Positions 1-6,415 of a stretch of 11,445 nt of DNA are shown here, piece after piece. The stretch is from assembly GCA_002336855.1 (NCBI GenBank), contig DDEV01000125.1, forward strand, positions 3,296 to 14,740, written 5' to 3'. How positions within the stretch are numbered: the stretch's first letter is position 1; every line of letters starts with the position of its first letter. Below the pieces are notes generated by a model, which ran no database searches, was not told the origin of the DNA, and saw nothing but the letters and a program-made list of their open reading frames with translations. The DNA comes from Leucobacter sp. UBA1945 (GTDB lineage: Bacteria; Actinomycetota; Actinomycetes; Actinomycetales; Microbacteriaceae). The position numbers and the translations under genes are program-made.

Positions 1-2
1 GC

Positions 3-497
3 ACCCTCGAGCGCCTCATGACGACGCCCCTCGGCAAGGCCGACTTCATTCTCGGCTACGCGCTCGCGTTCGGCCTCATGGCCGTGCTGCAGGCGCTCAT
101 CACCGTCGGCTTCGCAGTGACGGTCTGCGGGCTGCAGGTCGACGGGCCGAGTTGGCAGCTCGGTGCGGTCGCGGTGCTCGACGCACTGCTCGGCACGGGG
201 CTCGGGCTCTTCGCGAGCGCTTTTGCGCGCACCGAGTTTCAGGCCGTGCAGTTCATGCCGGTGTTCGTGTTTCCGCAGATCCTGCTCGGTGGCTTGCTCA
301 TGCCGCGCGACAAGATGCCCGATGTGCTCCACACGATCTCGGACTGGCTGCCGCTCAGCTACGCCATCGACGCCGTGAACGCAGTCGCTGCAGGCGACGA
401 GGGCTGGGATCTCGGCAAGCCACTGATCGTGATCGGCGCCGTAACGGTTGCGGCCCTGGTGCTCGCCTCGTTTACGTTGCGTCGGCGCACCCCGTAA
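3..497 (+). CDS. ABC-2 type transporter permease, C-terminal part (5' end outside window)
   Basis: This is the C-terminal part of an integral membrane permease of the ABC-2 family, which exports drugs, lipids or polysaccharides with a separate ATPase. The reading frame is open from base 3 and begins T-L-E-R-L-M-T-T-P, the family's conserved stretch after the first membrane segments, so the ATG at 18 is internal and the true start lies upstream. About 164 residues are visible. Hydrophobic segments lie near visible residues 15-40, 48-70, 80-100 and 138-158, and the chain ends in a short basic tail (R-R-R-T-P). The conserved region F-P-Q-I-L-L-G-G-L-L-M-P before the last loop supports the family call. 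The substrate cannot be inferred. A partner ATPase gene would be expected just upstream. The next gene starts 64 bases downstream behind its own -10 element, so co-transcription is not required. Confidence 0.88.
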   Translation, partial: TLERLMTTPLGKADFILGYALAFGLMAVLQALITVGFAVTVCGLQVDGPSWQLGAVAVLDALLGTGLGLFASAFARTEFQAVQFMPVFVFPQILLGGLLMPRDKMPDVLHTISDWLPLSYAIDAVNAVAAGDEGWDLGKPLIVIGAVTVAALVLASFTLRRRTP

Positions 498-548
498 CCA
501 CGCGCGTTATTTGCCGCGACGAGGATCGCCCACGCCACTGACGGCGCA

Positions 549-554
549 TAGGCT
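549..554 (+). promoter_or_regulatory. Putative -10 element (TAGGCT) of leaderless maf transcript
   Basis: TAGGCT fits the actinobacterial TANNNT -10 consensus and is followed by seven bases and then the ATG at 562. No purine-rich Shine-Dalgarno lies upstream of that ATG. Transcription would start at or next to the A of the start codon. The same TAGGCTTG string precedes menB at 6481. No convincing -35 is visible. Confidence 0.5.
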
Positions 555-561
555 TGTGGGC

Positions 562-1212
562 ATGCGCCTCTATCTCGCCTCCACCTCACCCGCCCGGCTC
601 GCGGTGCTGCGCGCCGCCGGAATCGAGCCCGTGTGCTTCTCGCCCGAGGTCGACGAGGAGGCGGAAGTCGCCGCACGTGAGGCCGCGATCGGGCGGGCGC
701 TGACCGCCCCCGAGCTGACCGAGTACCTGGGTCGCCTCAAAGCTGAAGACGTCGTGCGCAGGCACGGCGCTGCGGGCACGGGCGAGATCGACGGCCTGGT
801 GCTCGGCGGAGACTCGGCGTTTCTGCTCGATGGCGAGATTCTCGGCAAGCCGCATGAGCCATCGATTGCGCTCGCCAGGGCGAAACAGCATCGCGGCCGC
901 ACTGGCGTGCTGCACTCGGGCCACTGGTTGATCGACCACACCGGGGGTTCGGTGCGGGGCGCGCGCGGCTCGGTCGACACCGCGGTGGTGACGATGGCGG
1001 CAGACGTGAGCGACGCCGAACTCGAGGCATACGTCGCCACGGGCGAGCCGCTCGAGCTCGCGGGTGGTTTCGCGATCGATGGCCTCGCCGGGGCGTTCAT
1101 CGAGCGCATCGAGGGGGCGCCGAGCTGCGTCATCGGCCTGTCGCTGCCCGCGCTGCGGCGGCTCGTAGTCGAGCTCGGTCACGACTATGCGGGGCTCTGG
1201 AACCGCGGCTAG
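562..1212 (+). CDS. maf: Maf family nucleotide pyrophosphatase
   Basis: The product (216 residues) belongs to the Maf/Ham1 fold, whose members hydrolyse non-canonical or modified nucleoside triphosphates to the monophosphate and pyrophosphate in the cytosol. The N-terminal signature L-A-S-T-S-P-A-R is at residues 5-12. The catalytic-type Asp (D84) lies in L-G-G-D-S, and the G-K-P lysine is K96. The C-terminal block G-G-F-A-I-D-G-L-A-G-A-F-I-E-R-I-E-G-A corresponds to the family's KAGaf-type motif. The frame is open further upstream, to 448, but that part overlaps the permease gene. The ATG at 562 gives the canonical Maf N-terminus and a normal length, and it lies seven bases after a -10-like TAGGCT. 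Whether it prefers dTTP/UTP-like or m7GTP-like substrates cannot be decided from these motifs. A strong terminator follows. Confidence 0.93.
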   Translation: MRLYLASTSPARLAVLRAAGIEPVCFSPEVDEEAEVAAREAAIGRALTAPELTEYLGRLKAEDVVRRHGAAGTGEIDGLVLGGDSAFLLDGEILGKPHEPSIALARAKQHRGRTGVLHSGHWLIDHTGGSVRGARGSVDTAVVTMAADVSDAELEAYVATGEPLELAGGFAIDGLAGAFIERIEGAPSCVIGLSLPALRRLVVELGHDYAGLWNRG

Positions 1213-1281
1213 GCGATCGGAGGCCCGATTGCCAGGTGCCCTGATCGTGGTGCGGATCCACCCGCAAGCCACCGTAAACGA

Positions 1282-1318
1282 AAATACCCGATCAGATTCA
1301 TAATCTGATCGGGTATTT
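1282..1318. terminator. Bidirectional rho-independent terminator between maf and tRNA-Arg
   Basis: There is a perfect 17-bp inverted repeat (arms 1282-1298 and 1302-1318) with a three-base centre, CAT. The arms begin AAATACCCGATC and end GATCGGGTATTT, so either strand makes a hairpin ending in a U-run. It lies between two converging genes, maf (+) and tRNA-Arg (-), and probably terminates both. Confidence 0.9.
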
Positions 1319-1325
1319 CTTGAAG

Positions 1326-1399
<74 letters not shown>

Positions 1400-1423
1400 A
1401 GTGTTGATCTCTCAACCTGAAAA

Positions 1424-1429
1424 ACTTTA
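1424..1429 (-). promoter_or_regulatory. Putative -10 element (TAAAGT) of tRNA-Arg
   Basis: On the minus strand, TAAAGT lies about 25 bases before the tRNA 5' end, followed by a T-run. This fits a start of transcription with a short 5' leader removed by RNase P. The -35 region (around 1447-1452) is T-rich and does not match TTGACA well. Confidence 0.4.
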
Positions 1430-1491
1430 CCCGATAACTCTGAGAAACAAAAATCGAGCCCGTAGCTTCCCGCGTGGCGGCGAGTCTCGAC

Positions 1492-1504
1492 AGGGTAATC
1501 TTGC
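1492..1504 (+). promoter_or_regulatory. apt start region: -10-like TAATCT and possible Shine-Dalgarno AGGG
   Basis: TAATCT (1496-1501) fits the TANNNT -10 consensus. The annotated-type ATG at 1505 is only three bases further, while the next codon, GTG at 1508, is six bases further, the spacing seen at the other leaderless starts here. Alternatively AGGG (1492-1495), nine bases before the ATG, could act as a Shine-Dalgarno, which would need a promoter further upstream. The two readings exclude each other. Confidence 0.4.
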
Positions 1505-2044
1505 ATGGTGCAAAGCAACACGCTCACCCCCGCCCTTGCCCGCGCTGAGACCCTGATTCGCGAGATTCCCGACTACCCGAGCCCCGGCATCCTCTTTCGC
1601 GATATCACCCCGTTGCTCGCCGATGGTGAGGCCTACAAAGCCACGATCGATGCGCTGATCGCCCCGTTCGAGGGCCAGTTCGATGTGGTCGCGGGTCTTG
1701 AGGCGCGCGGGTTTCTGCTGGCGAGTGCCGCTGCCTACGCCTCGGGAACGGGTCTCGTGCCCGTGCGCAAGGCCGGTAAGCTGCCGCAGCCCGCGATGAG
1801 TATCGACTACTCGCTCGAGTACGGCACCGCGACCATCGAGATGCACGCCGACCTCGAGCCGGGCACGCGCGTGCTCGTGATCGACGATGTGCTCGCCACC
1901 GGCGGCACCGTCGCGGCGACGCTCGAAATGCTCGAGCACCTCGGCTACCCGGTGTGCGGCACCTCGGTGCTATTCGAGATCGCCGGCCTCGGCGGTCGCG
2001 AGAAGGTCAGCGATCACCAGCTGCACACCGTCTTCAGCTCGTAG
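1505..2044 (+). CDS. apt: Adenine phosphoribosyltransferase
   Basis: This cytosolic purine-salvage enzyme makes AMP and pyrophosphate from adenine and PRPP. The 179-residue length is typical of the family. The N-terminal I-P-D-Y-P-S-P-G-I-L-F-R-D-I-T-P region (residues about 21-36) is the Apt hallmark. The flexible-loop segment V-R-K-A-G-K-L-P follows, and the PRPP-binding motif V-L-V-I-D-D-V-L-A-T-G-G-T spans residues 123-135. The start is either ATG 1505 or, if the transcript is leaderless from the -10 at 1496, GTG 1508; the protein would differ by one residue. It stands alone here, in the opposite orientation to tRNA-Arg, and the acyl-CoA synthetase gene starts 56 bases after its stop codon with no clear terminator between. 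Confidence 0.96.
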   Translation: MVQSNTLTPALARAETLIREIPDYPSPGILFRDITPLLADGEAYKATIDALIAPFEGQFDVVAGLEARGFLLASAAAYASGTGLVPVRKAGKLPQPAMSIDYSLEYGTATIEMHADLEPGTRVLVIDDVLATGGTVAATLEMLEHLGYPVCGTSVLFEIAGLGGREKVSDHQLHTVFSS

Positions 2045-2080
2045 TTTTGTGGCAGGGCGGGGGATCGCCCACCCCGTGCC

Positions 2081-2100
2081 GAGGTGAAAGAATTGACGGC
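2081..2100 (+). promoter_or_regulatory. Start region of acyl-CoA synthetase: distant GAGGTG and a weak -10-like AAGAAT
   Basis: GAGGTG (2081-2086) is a good anti-Shine-Dalgarno match but lies 14 bases before the ATG at 2101, further than usual. AAGAAT (2088-2093), seven bases before the ATG, resembles the leaderless -10 elements elsewhere in the window except for its first base. No other in-frame start makes better use of GAGGTG, since GTG 2084 and TTG 2093 both run into TGA at once. Confidence 0.3.
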
Positions 2101-3888
2101 ATGACTTCGCCGAGCACCGCTGACAACGCCGCAAGTACCGCATTCTTCGCCGCACGCGATCGGCTGCTCGAGCTCGCGGCCGATCCAGCTCGCGCAAGAG
2201 CCGAGTTCACGTGGCCCGACGTCGGTCCAGATTTCAACTGGGCGCACGACGTGTTCGACGCGATCGCGGCGGGCAACGACACTACCGCGCTCTGGATCGC
2301 CGAGGCCGACGGCACTGAGATCAAGCGCAGCTTCGCCGAGATGAAGCGACGCAGCGACCAGGTGGCGCACTGGATGCTCGCGCAGGGTGCCCGCAAGGGC
2401 GACGTCGCGATGCTGATGCTCGGCAACCGCTACGAGCTGTGGGAGATCATGCTCGCCGCCCTCAAGATCGGCGTGGTCATTCTGCCGACTTCGGTGGTGC
2501 TCGGTGCGGCCGAACTCGTCGATCGCGTCGACCGCGGCCGGGTGAAGTGGGTGTTCGCGGCGCCCGAAGACGCCGTGAAGTTCGCGCAGGTGCCGGGCTC
2601 GTATCGCGGCGTCGTGGTCGGGTTCGATGCAGCAGCGCGGGATCAGCGCGCCGCGCTCTACGACTGGCTCGATTTCGGCGAGGCGCGATCCTCGTCGGTA
2701 GCGAGCGTGCCGAAGCGCACGAGAAGCGACGATACCTCGCTGATCTACTTCACCTCGGGCACCACGAGCCTGCCGAAGATCGTCGAGCACTCGCACACGA
2801 GCTACCCGCTGGGACACCTCAGCACGATGGCGTGGATCGGCGTGCGGCCAGGCGACGTGCACTCGGTCGTGAGCGCGCCCGGCTGGGGCAAGCATGCCTG
2901 GTCGAGCTTCTTCTCGCCGTGGAACGTCGGCGCGACCATCTTCGTGCTGAACTATGCGCGCTTCGATGCCGCCCACTTCGTGAGCGAGCTCGATCGCGCG
3001 GGGGTCAACACGTTCTGCGCGCCGCCGACGGTGTGGCGCATGCTGATTCAGCACCAGCTCGACCGCAAGCCCGGGGCGCTGCGCGAGCTGCTCTCGGCTG
3101 GCGAGCCCCTCAACCCCGAGGTGATCGCCCGCATCAGGGAGTGGTGGGGCATCGAGATTCGCGACGGCTATGGGCAGACTGAGACCACGGCACTCATCGG
3201 TACGATGCCGGGCGAGGCCGTGGTGCCGGGTGCGATGGGGCGGCCGCTGCCGGGGGTTGCTGCCGTCTTGGTCGACCCTCTCAGCGGTGAGCTCGTCGAT
3301 GAGGGCGAGATCTGCCTGCCGCTCGGTGCCGCTGCTGCTGGTGCTGGCGCTGGTGCTGGCGCCGGCAGGCCCGTGAACCTCATGCCCGGCTACTTCGGCA
3401 ACGCCGAGGCGACCGAGAAAGCGATGCGCGGCGGATACTTTCACACGGGCGACGTTGCGCAGCGCGACGCCGACGGGGTGCTCACGTTCGTCGGCCGCAC
3501 CGACGACATCTTCAAGTCGAGCGACTTCAAGGTGTCGCCGTTCGAGGTAGAGAGCGCGCTGCTCGAGCATCCGCTCGTGGCAGAGGCCGCGGTGGTCGGG
3601 GCGCCCGACGAGACCCGCCTCAACGTGACGAAGGCATACGTGGCGCTCGCCGCCGGTACCGCTGCCGATGCCGACACCGCTCGTGAGCTGCTCGCGTTCG
3701 CGCGCGGCGCAATGCCCGCCTACATGCGGGTGCGCCGCATCGAGTTCTTCGAACTTCCGAAGACTGCCTCGGGCAAGATTCGCCGGGTTGAGCTGCGGCA
3801 GCGCGAGGTCACCGCGTTCGACGCGGGCGAGAGAATCGCCACCGAGTGGCGCGATGACGACTTTGACGGGCTGAAGAGCGCGAGCTGA
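2101..3888 (+). CDS. AMP-forming acyl-CoA synthetase (ANL superfamily)
   Basis: This 595-residue adenylate-forming enzyme would activate a carboxylic acid to an acyl-AMP and then to the CoA thioester in the cytosol. The core ANL motifs are present in order. The phosphate-binding loop T-S-G-T-T-S-L-P-K is at residues 218-226, and D-G-Y-G-Q-T-E begins near 355. G-Y-F-H-T-G-D ends at Asp 451, followed by G-R-T-D-D-I-F-K. P-K-T-A-S-G-K-I-R-R carries the catalytic lysine K559. The N-terminal region, with E-F-T-W-P and F-N-W-A-H-D-V-F-D, and the overall length resemble the medium-chain/acetyl-CoA synthetase-like branch. It is clearly not a short MenE-type ligase, although menaquinone genes lie nearby. 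The loop's usual glycine after T-T is serine (S223). An Ala-Gly repeat at residues 409-422 interrupts the region between the second and third core motifs. The substrate is unknown. The frame is open upstream of 2101 only by overlap with apt. Confidence 0.88.
   Translation: MTSPSTADNAASTAFFAARDRLLELAADPARARAEFTWPDVGPDFNWAHDVFDAIAAGNDTTALWIAEADGTEIKRSFAEMKRRSDQVAHWMLAQGARKGDVAMLMLGNRYELWEIMLAALKIGVVILPTSVVLGAAELVDRVDRGRVKWVFAAPEDAVKFAQVPGSYRGVVVGFDAAARDQRAALYDWLDFGEARSSSVASVPKRTRSDDTSLIYFTSGTTSLPKIVEHSHTSYPLGHLSTMAWIGVRPGDVHSVVSAPGWGKHAWSSFFSPWNVGATIFVLNYARFDAAHFVSELDRAGVNTFCAPPTVWRMLIQHQLDRKPGALRELLSAGEPLNPEVIARIREWWGIEIRDGYGQTETTALIGTMPGEAVVPGAMGRPLPGVAAVLVDPLSGELVDEGEICLPLGAAAAGAGAGAGAGRPVNLMPGYFGNAEATEKAMRGGYFHTGDVAQRDADGVLTFVGRTDDIFKSSDFKVSPFEVESALLEHPLVAEAAVVGAPDETRLNVTKAYVALAAGTAADADTARELLAFARGAMPAYMRVRRIEFFELPKTASGKIRRVELRQREVTAFDAGERIATEWRDDDFDGLKSAS
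3325..3366 (+). repeat. In-frame GGYGCY repeat encoding alternating Gly-Ala
   Basis: A tract built from GGT/GGC and GCT/GCC codons encodes residues 409-422 of the acyl-CoA synthetase as G-A-A-A-A-G-A-G-A-G-A-G-A-G. The core is four tandem GG(T/C)GC(T/C) hexamers. Changes in copy number would keep the frame, so it could vary in length between strains without breaking the protein. It sits in a probable surface loop between the D-G-Y-G-Q-T-E and H-T-G-D motifs. Confidence 0.85.
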
Positions 3889-3900
3889 CACCGGGCGACC

Positions 3901-3923
3901 GCGGGGCGAAGCCCTCGCTTTCT
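3901..3923 (+). terminator. Probable terminator after acyl-CoA synthetase
   Basis: A short GC hairpin lies 12 bases after the stop codon. GCG-GGGC pairs with GCCC-CGC around a GAA triloop with one bulged T, followed by the pyrimidine-rich TTTCTCCTGTTC. The stem is short and the T-run imperfect, so termination may be partial. Confidence 0.5.
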
Positions 3924-3942
3924 CCTGTTCGTGACCCCTCAA

Positions 3943-3975
3943 ATCTTCGTTGTTGGAAATTCCAATAACGAAGAT
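3943..3975. promoter_or_regulatory. 33-bp near-perfect palindrome, candidate operator
   Basis: The two 16-base arms (3943-3958 and 3960-3975) are complementary except for one G/T pair (3952/3966) and flank a single central A. The centre reads TTGGAAATTCCAA and the outer ends are ATCTTCGTT and AACGAAGAT. No U-run follows on either strand, and a separate terminator-like hairpin already lies upstream. A protein-binding site 57 bases before the -10 of the MetE-like gene is therefore more likely than a terminator. The core resembles the TGGAAAT-TTTCCA style of IclR-family operators, but that link is only a resemblance. Confidence 0.6.
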
Positions 3976-4032
3976 GGTCAACCCGCCCCGTAACGCACGG
4001 TCACGCGGGCCGGGCGATCCTTTTCGAACAGA

Positions 4033-4038
4033 TACGCT
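4033..4038 (+). promoter_or_regulatory. Putative -10 element (TACGCT) of leaderless MetE-like gene
   Basis: TACGCT fits TANNNT and is followed by exactly six bases and then the ATG at 4045. The bases upstream of the ATG (CAGATACGCTCAAACC) contain no Shine-Dalgarno, which favours a leaderless transcript starting at the A of the ATG. No good -35 is seen. Confidence 0.55.
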
Positions 4039-4044
4039 CAAACC

Positions 4045-5253
4045 ATGGCACATATCGAGACGACCACCGCAGGTAGCCTGCCCCGCACCGACGCACTGAT
4101 CGCGGCAAATGCAGCGCGCGCGTTCGAAGAAGACGGCTTCACGCTCAAGACGAGCGCAGAGCACGAAGCGCTCGTCGCCGAGGCAGTGCGCGACGTGGTC
4201 GAGCGGCAGCAGCGCGCGGGCATCACGCAGCCCGGCGACGGTGAGTTCGGCAAGGCGATGTCGAACGCCGTCGATTACGGCGCCTGGTGGGGCTACTCGT
4301 TCCAGCGCGTCGCGGGCCTCGCGCTGACCGGCCGCAGCGCGTTCACCGATGCGCCGAAGCGCTCGACCCCCGGTCATCTCGAGCTCACCTCGTTCGCCGA
4401 TCGCCGCGACCGTGCCCGCTTCGCCGATATGTACGCCGATCCCGAGTGGGGCATGCACCAGAGCAAGTGGGCGAGCCGCATGCCGACCACGGTCGACACT
4501 CTCACGTATCGCGGGCAGCAGGCCGTCACGGCCGACGTCACGAACCTGCGCGCCTCGCTCGGCGACAGCGCGACCGGGTTTCTTACCGCGATCGCGCCGG
4601 GTTCTGCGGCCCGCGTTCCGAACGAGTTCTACCAGAGCGACGAGGATCACCTCTTCGCCTGGAGCGGCGCGCTCGCCGAAGAGTACCGCGCCATCACCGA
4701 CGCCGGCCTCGTGCTGCAGATGGATGACCCGTCGCTGTGCGAGAGCTGGGATCAGATCAACCCCGAACCCGCGGTGAGCGACTACGTCGACTTCATTCAG
4801 CTGCGCATCGATGCGATCAACCGCGCAGTCGAGGGCCTGCCGCGCGAGCAGGTGCGCCTGCACCTGTGCTGGGGGTCGTGGCACGGCCCGCACACCACCG
4901 ACATCGAGCTGAAGCACATTCTAAAGACCGTGCTCGGCGCGAACGTCGGCCAGATCTCATTCGAGGCCGCGAACGCGCGCCATGAGCACGAGTGGACCGT
5001 CTGGCAAGAGAACGCGCACCTGATTCCCGACGATCTCGTGCTGGTGCCCGGCGTCGTCGGCCACTCGACCAACCTGGTCGAGCACCCCGAGCTCGTCGCC
5101 CAGCGCATCGAGCGCTTCGCGAAGATCGTCGGGCCCGAGCGCGTGATCGCCTCGACCGACTGCGGCCTCGGCGGGCGAGTGCACCCCGATATCGCGTGGG
5201 CGAAGCTCGATTCGCTCGGCGAGGGTGCGCGCCTCGCGGGGGCGCGGGTCTAA
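4045..5253 (+). CDS. Cobalamin-independent methionine synthase-like protein (MetE C-terminal domain family)
   Basis: This 402-residue protein matches the zinc-dependent catalytic barrel of MetE (COG0620 type) without MetE's N-terminal half; full MetE has about 750 residues. The zinc ligands are all present: H273 and C275 in R-L-H-L-C-W-G, E307 in I-S-F-E-A-A, and C373 in S-T-D-C-G-L-G-G. The N-terminal motif G-D-G-E-F-G-K and the segment W-H-G-P-H-T-T-D-I-E are typical of the stand-alone family. These proteins transfer or lyse alkyl groups using a zinc-bound thiol. Known relatives include archaeal core MetE and epoxyalkane:coenzyme M transferase, so both the thiol and the donor here are uncertain. 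I infer a cytosolic alkyl-thiol transferase and cannot say whether it makes methionine. The ATG follows a leaderless-type -10, and a palindrome lies further upstream. The stop codon overlaps that of menC on the other strand. Confidence 0.87.
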   Translation: MAHIETTTAGSLPRTDALIAANAARAFEEDGFTLKTSAEHEALVAEAVRDVVERQQRAGITQPGDGEFGKAMSNAVDYGAWWGYSFQRVAGLALTGRSAFTDAPKRSTPGHLELTSFADRRDRARFADMYADPEWGMHQSKWASRMPTTVDTLTYRGQQAVTADVTNLRASLGDSATGFLTAIAPGSAARVPNEFYQSDEDHLFAWSGALAEEYRAITDAGLVLQMDDPSLCESWDQINPEPAVSDYVDFIQLRIDAINRAVEGLPREQVRLHLCWGSWHGPHTTDIELKHILKTVLGANVGQISFEAANARHEHEWTVWQENAHLIPDDLVLVPGVVGHSTNLVEHPELVAQRIERFAKIVGPERVIASTDCGLGGRVHPDIAWAKLDSLGEGARLAGARV

Positions 5254-6287
5254 CTGTTCGCGAGCAGCCGGTGGCAGCGAGCGATGCGTTCGCGCCACCA
5301 GCGTTCGCGTTCGGGCTCGGCCGCGTGTTGCTCAAGAAGTTCAGGGTCGAGGATCGCCCTGCGCACCTCGATCTCGCCGTTCTCGGCGATGAGCTGCCGA
5401 TCGGTCACATCGCCATCAAGCAGTGCGACCGTGCCGAGTCCGCAGGCTCCGGCGAGCTTTTCCTCGGGCAGGGCGGCGGCAAGGTGCAGACCCATGCCAA
5501 TGCCGACGGAGGTGTCGAGCGCGCTCGAGACGACGACGGGCAGCCCTGCCGCTTCGATGATCTCGAGCGCGCGGGAAATACCGCCGAGCGGCTGCGCCTT
5601 CACGATGAGCAGATCTGCTGCGCCGGCCCTGGCGACCGCCAGGGGATCCTCTGCCTTGCGCACGCTCTCGTCGGCGGCGATGCGCACGAAGGGTGACTCG
5701 CTGCCTTCTAATCCGCTGGTCGTAGGTTCGAAACTCAGCTGCCGCCGCACCTCAATCAATTCTTCGACGCTCATGCACGGCTGCTCGGCGTAATCGAGGT
5801 CGAACTCGGCGAGCGCGCGCAGCGCGGTGACGGCCTCCTCGACCGACCAGCCGCCGTTGGCGTCGATGCGCACGAGAGCGTCGTCACCCATGGCCCCGCG
5901 CACAGCGCGCACCCGGGCGATGTCGTCGGCGAGGCTCTGCCCGCGCTCAGCGACCTTCACTTTCGCCGTGCGGCACCCCTCGAAGCGGGCGAGCACCTCG
6001 GGCACCGCCGCGGCCGACACAGCGGGCACGGTCGCGTTGATCGCGATCCTCGACCGCTGCAATGACGGAGTCACACCCCAGCCGTACTCGACGGCGGCCG
6101 CGAGCCACGGCGCGGCCTCGGGATCCTCATATTCGAGAAAAGGTGAGAACTCGCTCGCGCCACTCGGCCCCTCAAAGATCGCCGCCTCGCGCACGGTGAC
6201 GCCGCGAAAGCGCGTGCGCGTCGGGATCGCGACGACGCGCGTGCGCTCGAGCATCTCGTCGAGTGGGGGCAGGGGAGTGTTTGGCAC
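5250..6287 (-). CDS. menC: o-Succinylbenzoate synthase
   Basis: MenC is an enolase-superfamily enzyme that dehydrates SHCHC to o-succinylbenzoate in menaquinone synthesis. The 345-residue protein starts at a GTG (complement of CAC 6285-6287). This start fits the usual short actinobacterial N-terminus, with R-V-V-A-I-P-T-R-T-R-F-R-G-V at 17-30. The catalytic K-V-K motif is K109-x-K111. The metal ligands are D142 (D-A-N), E168 (E-Q-P) and D206 (A-D-E), and the second catalytic lysine is K230 (I-V-K-A-Q-P). Residues 184-198, between the second and third metal ligands, look like a loop longer than I would expect. The gene is divergent from menB, with 205 bp between start codons, and its TAG shares four bases with the TAA of the MetE-like gene. 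No Shine-Dalgarno precedes the GTG, and a GAAGAT element six bases before it suggests a leaderless mRNA. Confidence 0.94.
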   Translation of the reverse strand: MPNTPLPPLDEMLERTRVVAIPTRTRFRGVTVREAAIFEGPSGASEFSPFLEYEDPEAAPWLAAAVEYGWGVTPSLQRSRIAINATVPAVSAAAVPEVLARFEGCRTAKVKVAERGQSLADDIARVRAVRGAMGDDALVRIDANGGWSVEEAVTALRALAEFDLDYAEQPCMSVEELIEVRRQLSFEPTTSGLEGSESPFVRIAADESVRKAEDPLAVARAGAADLLIVKAQPLGGISRALEIIEAAGLPVVVSSALDTSVGIGMGLHLAAALPEEKLAGACGLGTVALLDGDVTDRQLIAENGEIEVRRAILDPELLEQHAAEPERERWWRERIARCHRLLANS

Positions 6288-6293
6288 ATGCCA

Positions 6294-6299
6294 ATCTTC
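6294..6299 (-). promoter_or_regulatory. Putative -10 element (GAAGAT) of leaderless menC
   Basis: On the minus strand GAAGAT is followed by six bases and then the GTG start of menC. It keeps the A at position 2 and the T at position 6 of TANNNT but not the first T, so it is weaker than the other elements here. The six-base spacing matches the other leaderless-type starts in this window. Confidence 0.35.
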
Positions 6300-6346
6300 G
6301 CATTCTCGTGTCGAGTCGGGGCAACTCTTGAAACGCCAACTGAGCA

Positions 6347-6415
6347 GCGTGCGAGAAAAGCGCAGCGTGCGAGAAATACTTGAAAATTCTCGTACGCCGT
6401 GCAGATCTCGTACGC
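6347..6415. promoter_or_regulatory. Four-copy motif array (GCGTRCGAGAW) with dyad symmetry between menC and menB
   Basis: Two forward copies, GCGTGCGAGAA (6347-6357 and 6365-6375), are followed by two inverted copies, TTCTCGTACGC (6387-6397) and ATCTCGTACGC (6405-6415). Each pair is spaced 18 bp, and all four are symmetric about base 6381. The forward copies lie in a 15-bp direct repeat (GCAGCGTGCGAGAAA) at 6344 and 6362. A fifth partial copy, TTCTCGTG, is at 6303-6310. Both flanking genes appear to start leaderless, so this DNA would be in neither mRNA and probably acts as a protein-binding operator. Confidence 0.65.

Noticed and set aside
586..1272. Minus-strand frame of 228 codons opposite maf
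   Set aside because: Antisense to a clear Maf protein, with no family resemblance and no start signal.
2101..3888. Assigning the acyl-CoA synthetase as menE because menB and menC are nearby
   Set aside because: Its length (595 residues) and N-terminal region resemble acetyl/medium-chain acyl-CoA synthetases, not the shorter MenE. It is also separated from the men genes by another gene with its own promoter.
2014..4917. A 967-codon open frame on the minus strand, the longest in the window
   Set aside because: It runs antisense through the end of apt, the whole acyl-CoA synthetase and most of the MetE-like gene, all of which have clear family motifs. Long antisense frames are expected opposite genes with strong G/C third-position bias. 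The translation is Arg/His/Ala-rich with no recognisable domain.
6344..6415. Possibility that the repeated 15-mer and its inverted copies are a CRISPR array
   Set aside because: There are only two direct copies with 18-bp spacing and no true spacers, the other copies are inverted, and no cas genes are near. Dyad symmetry fits an operator better.
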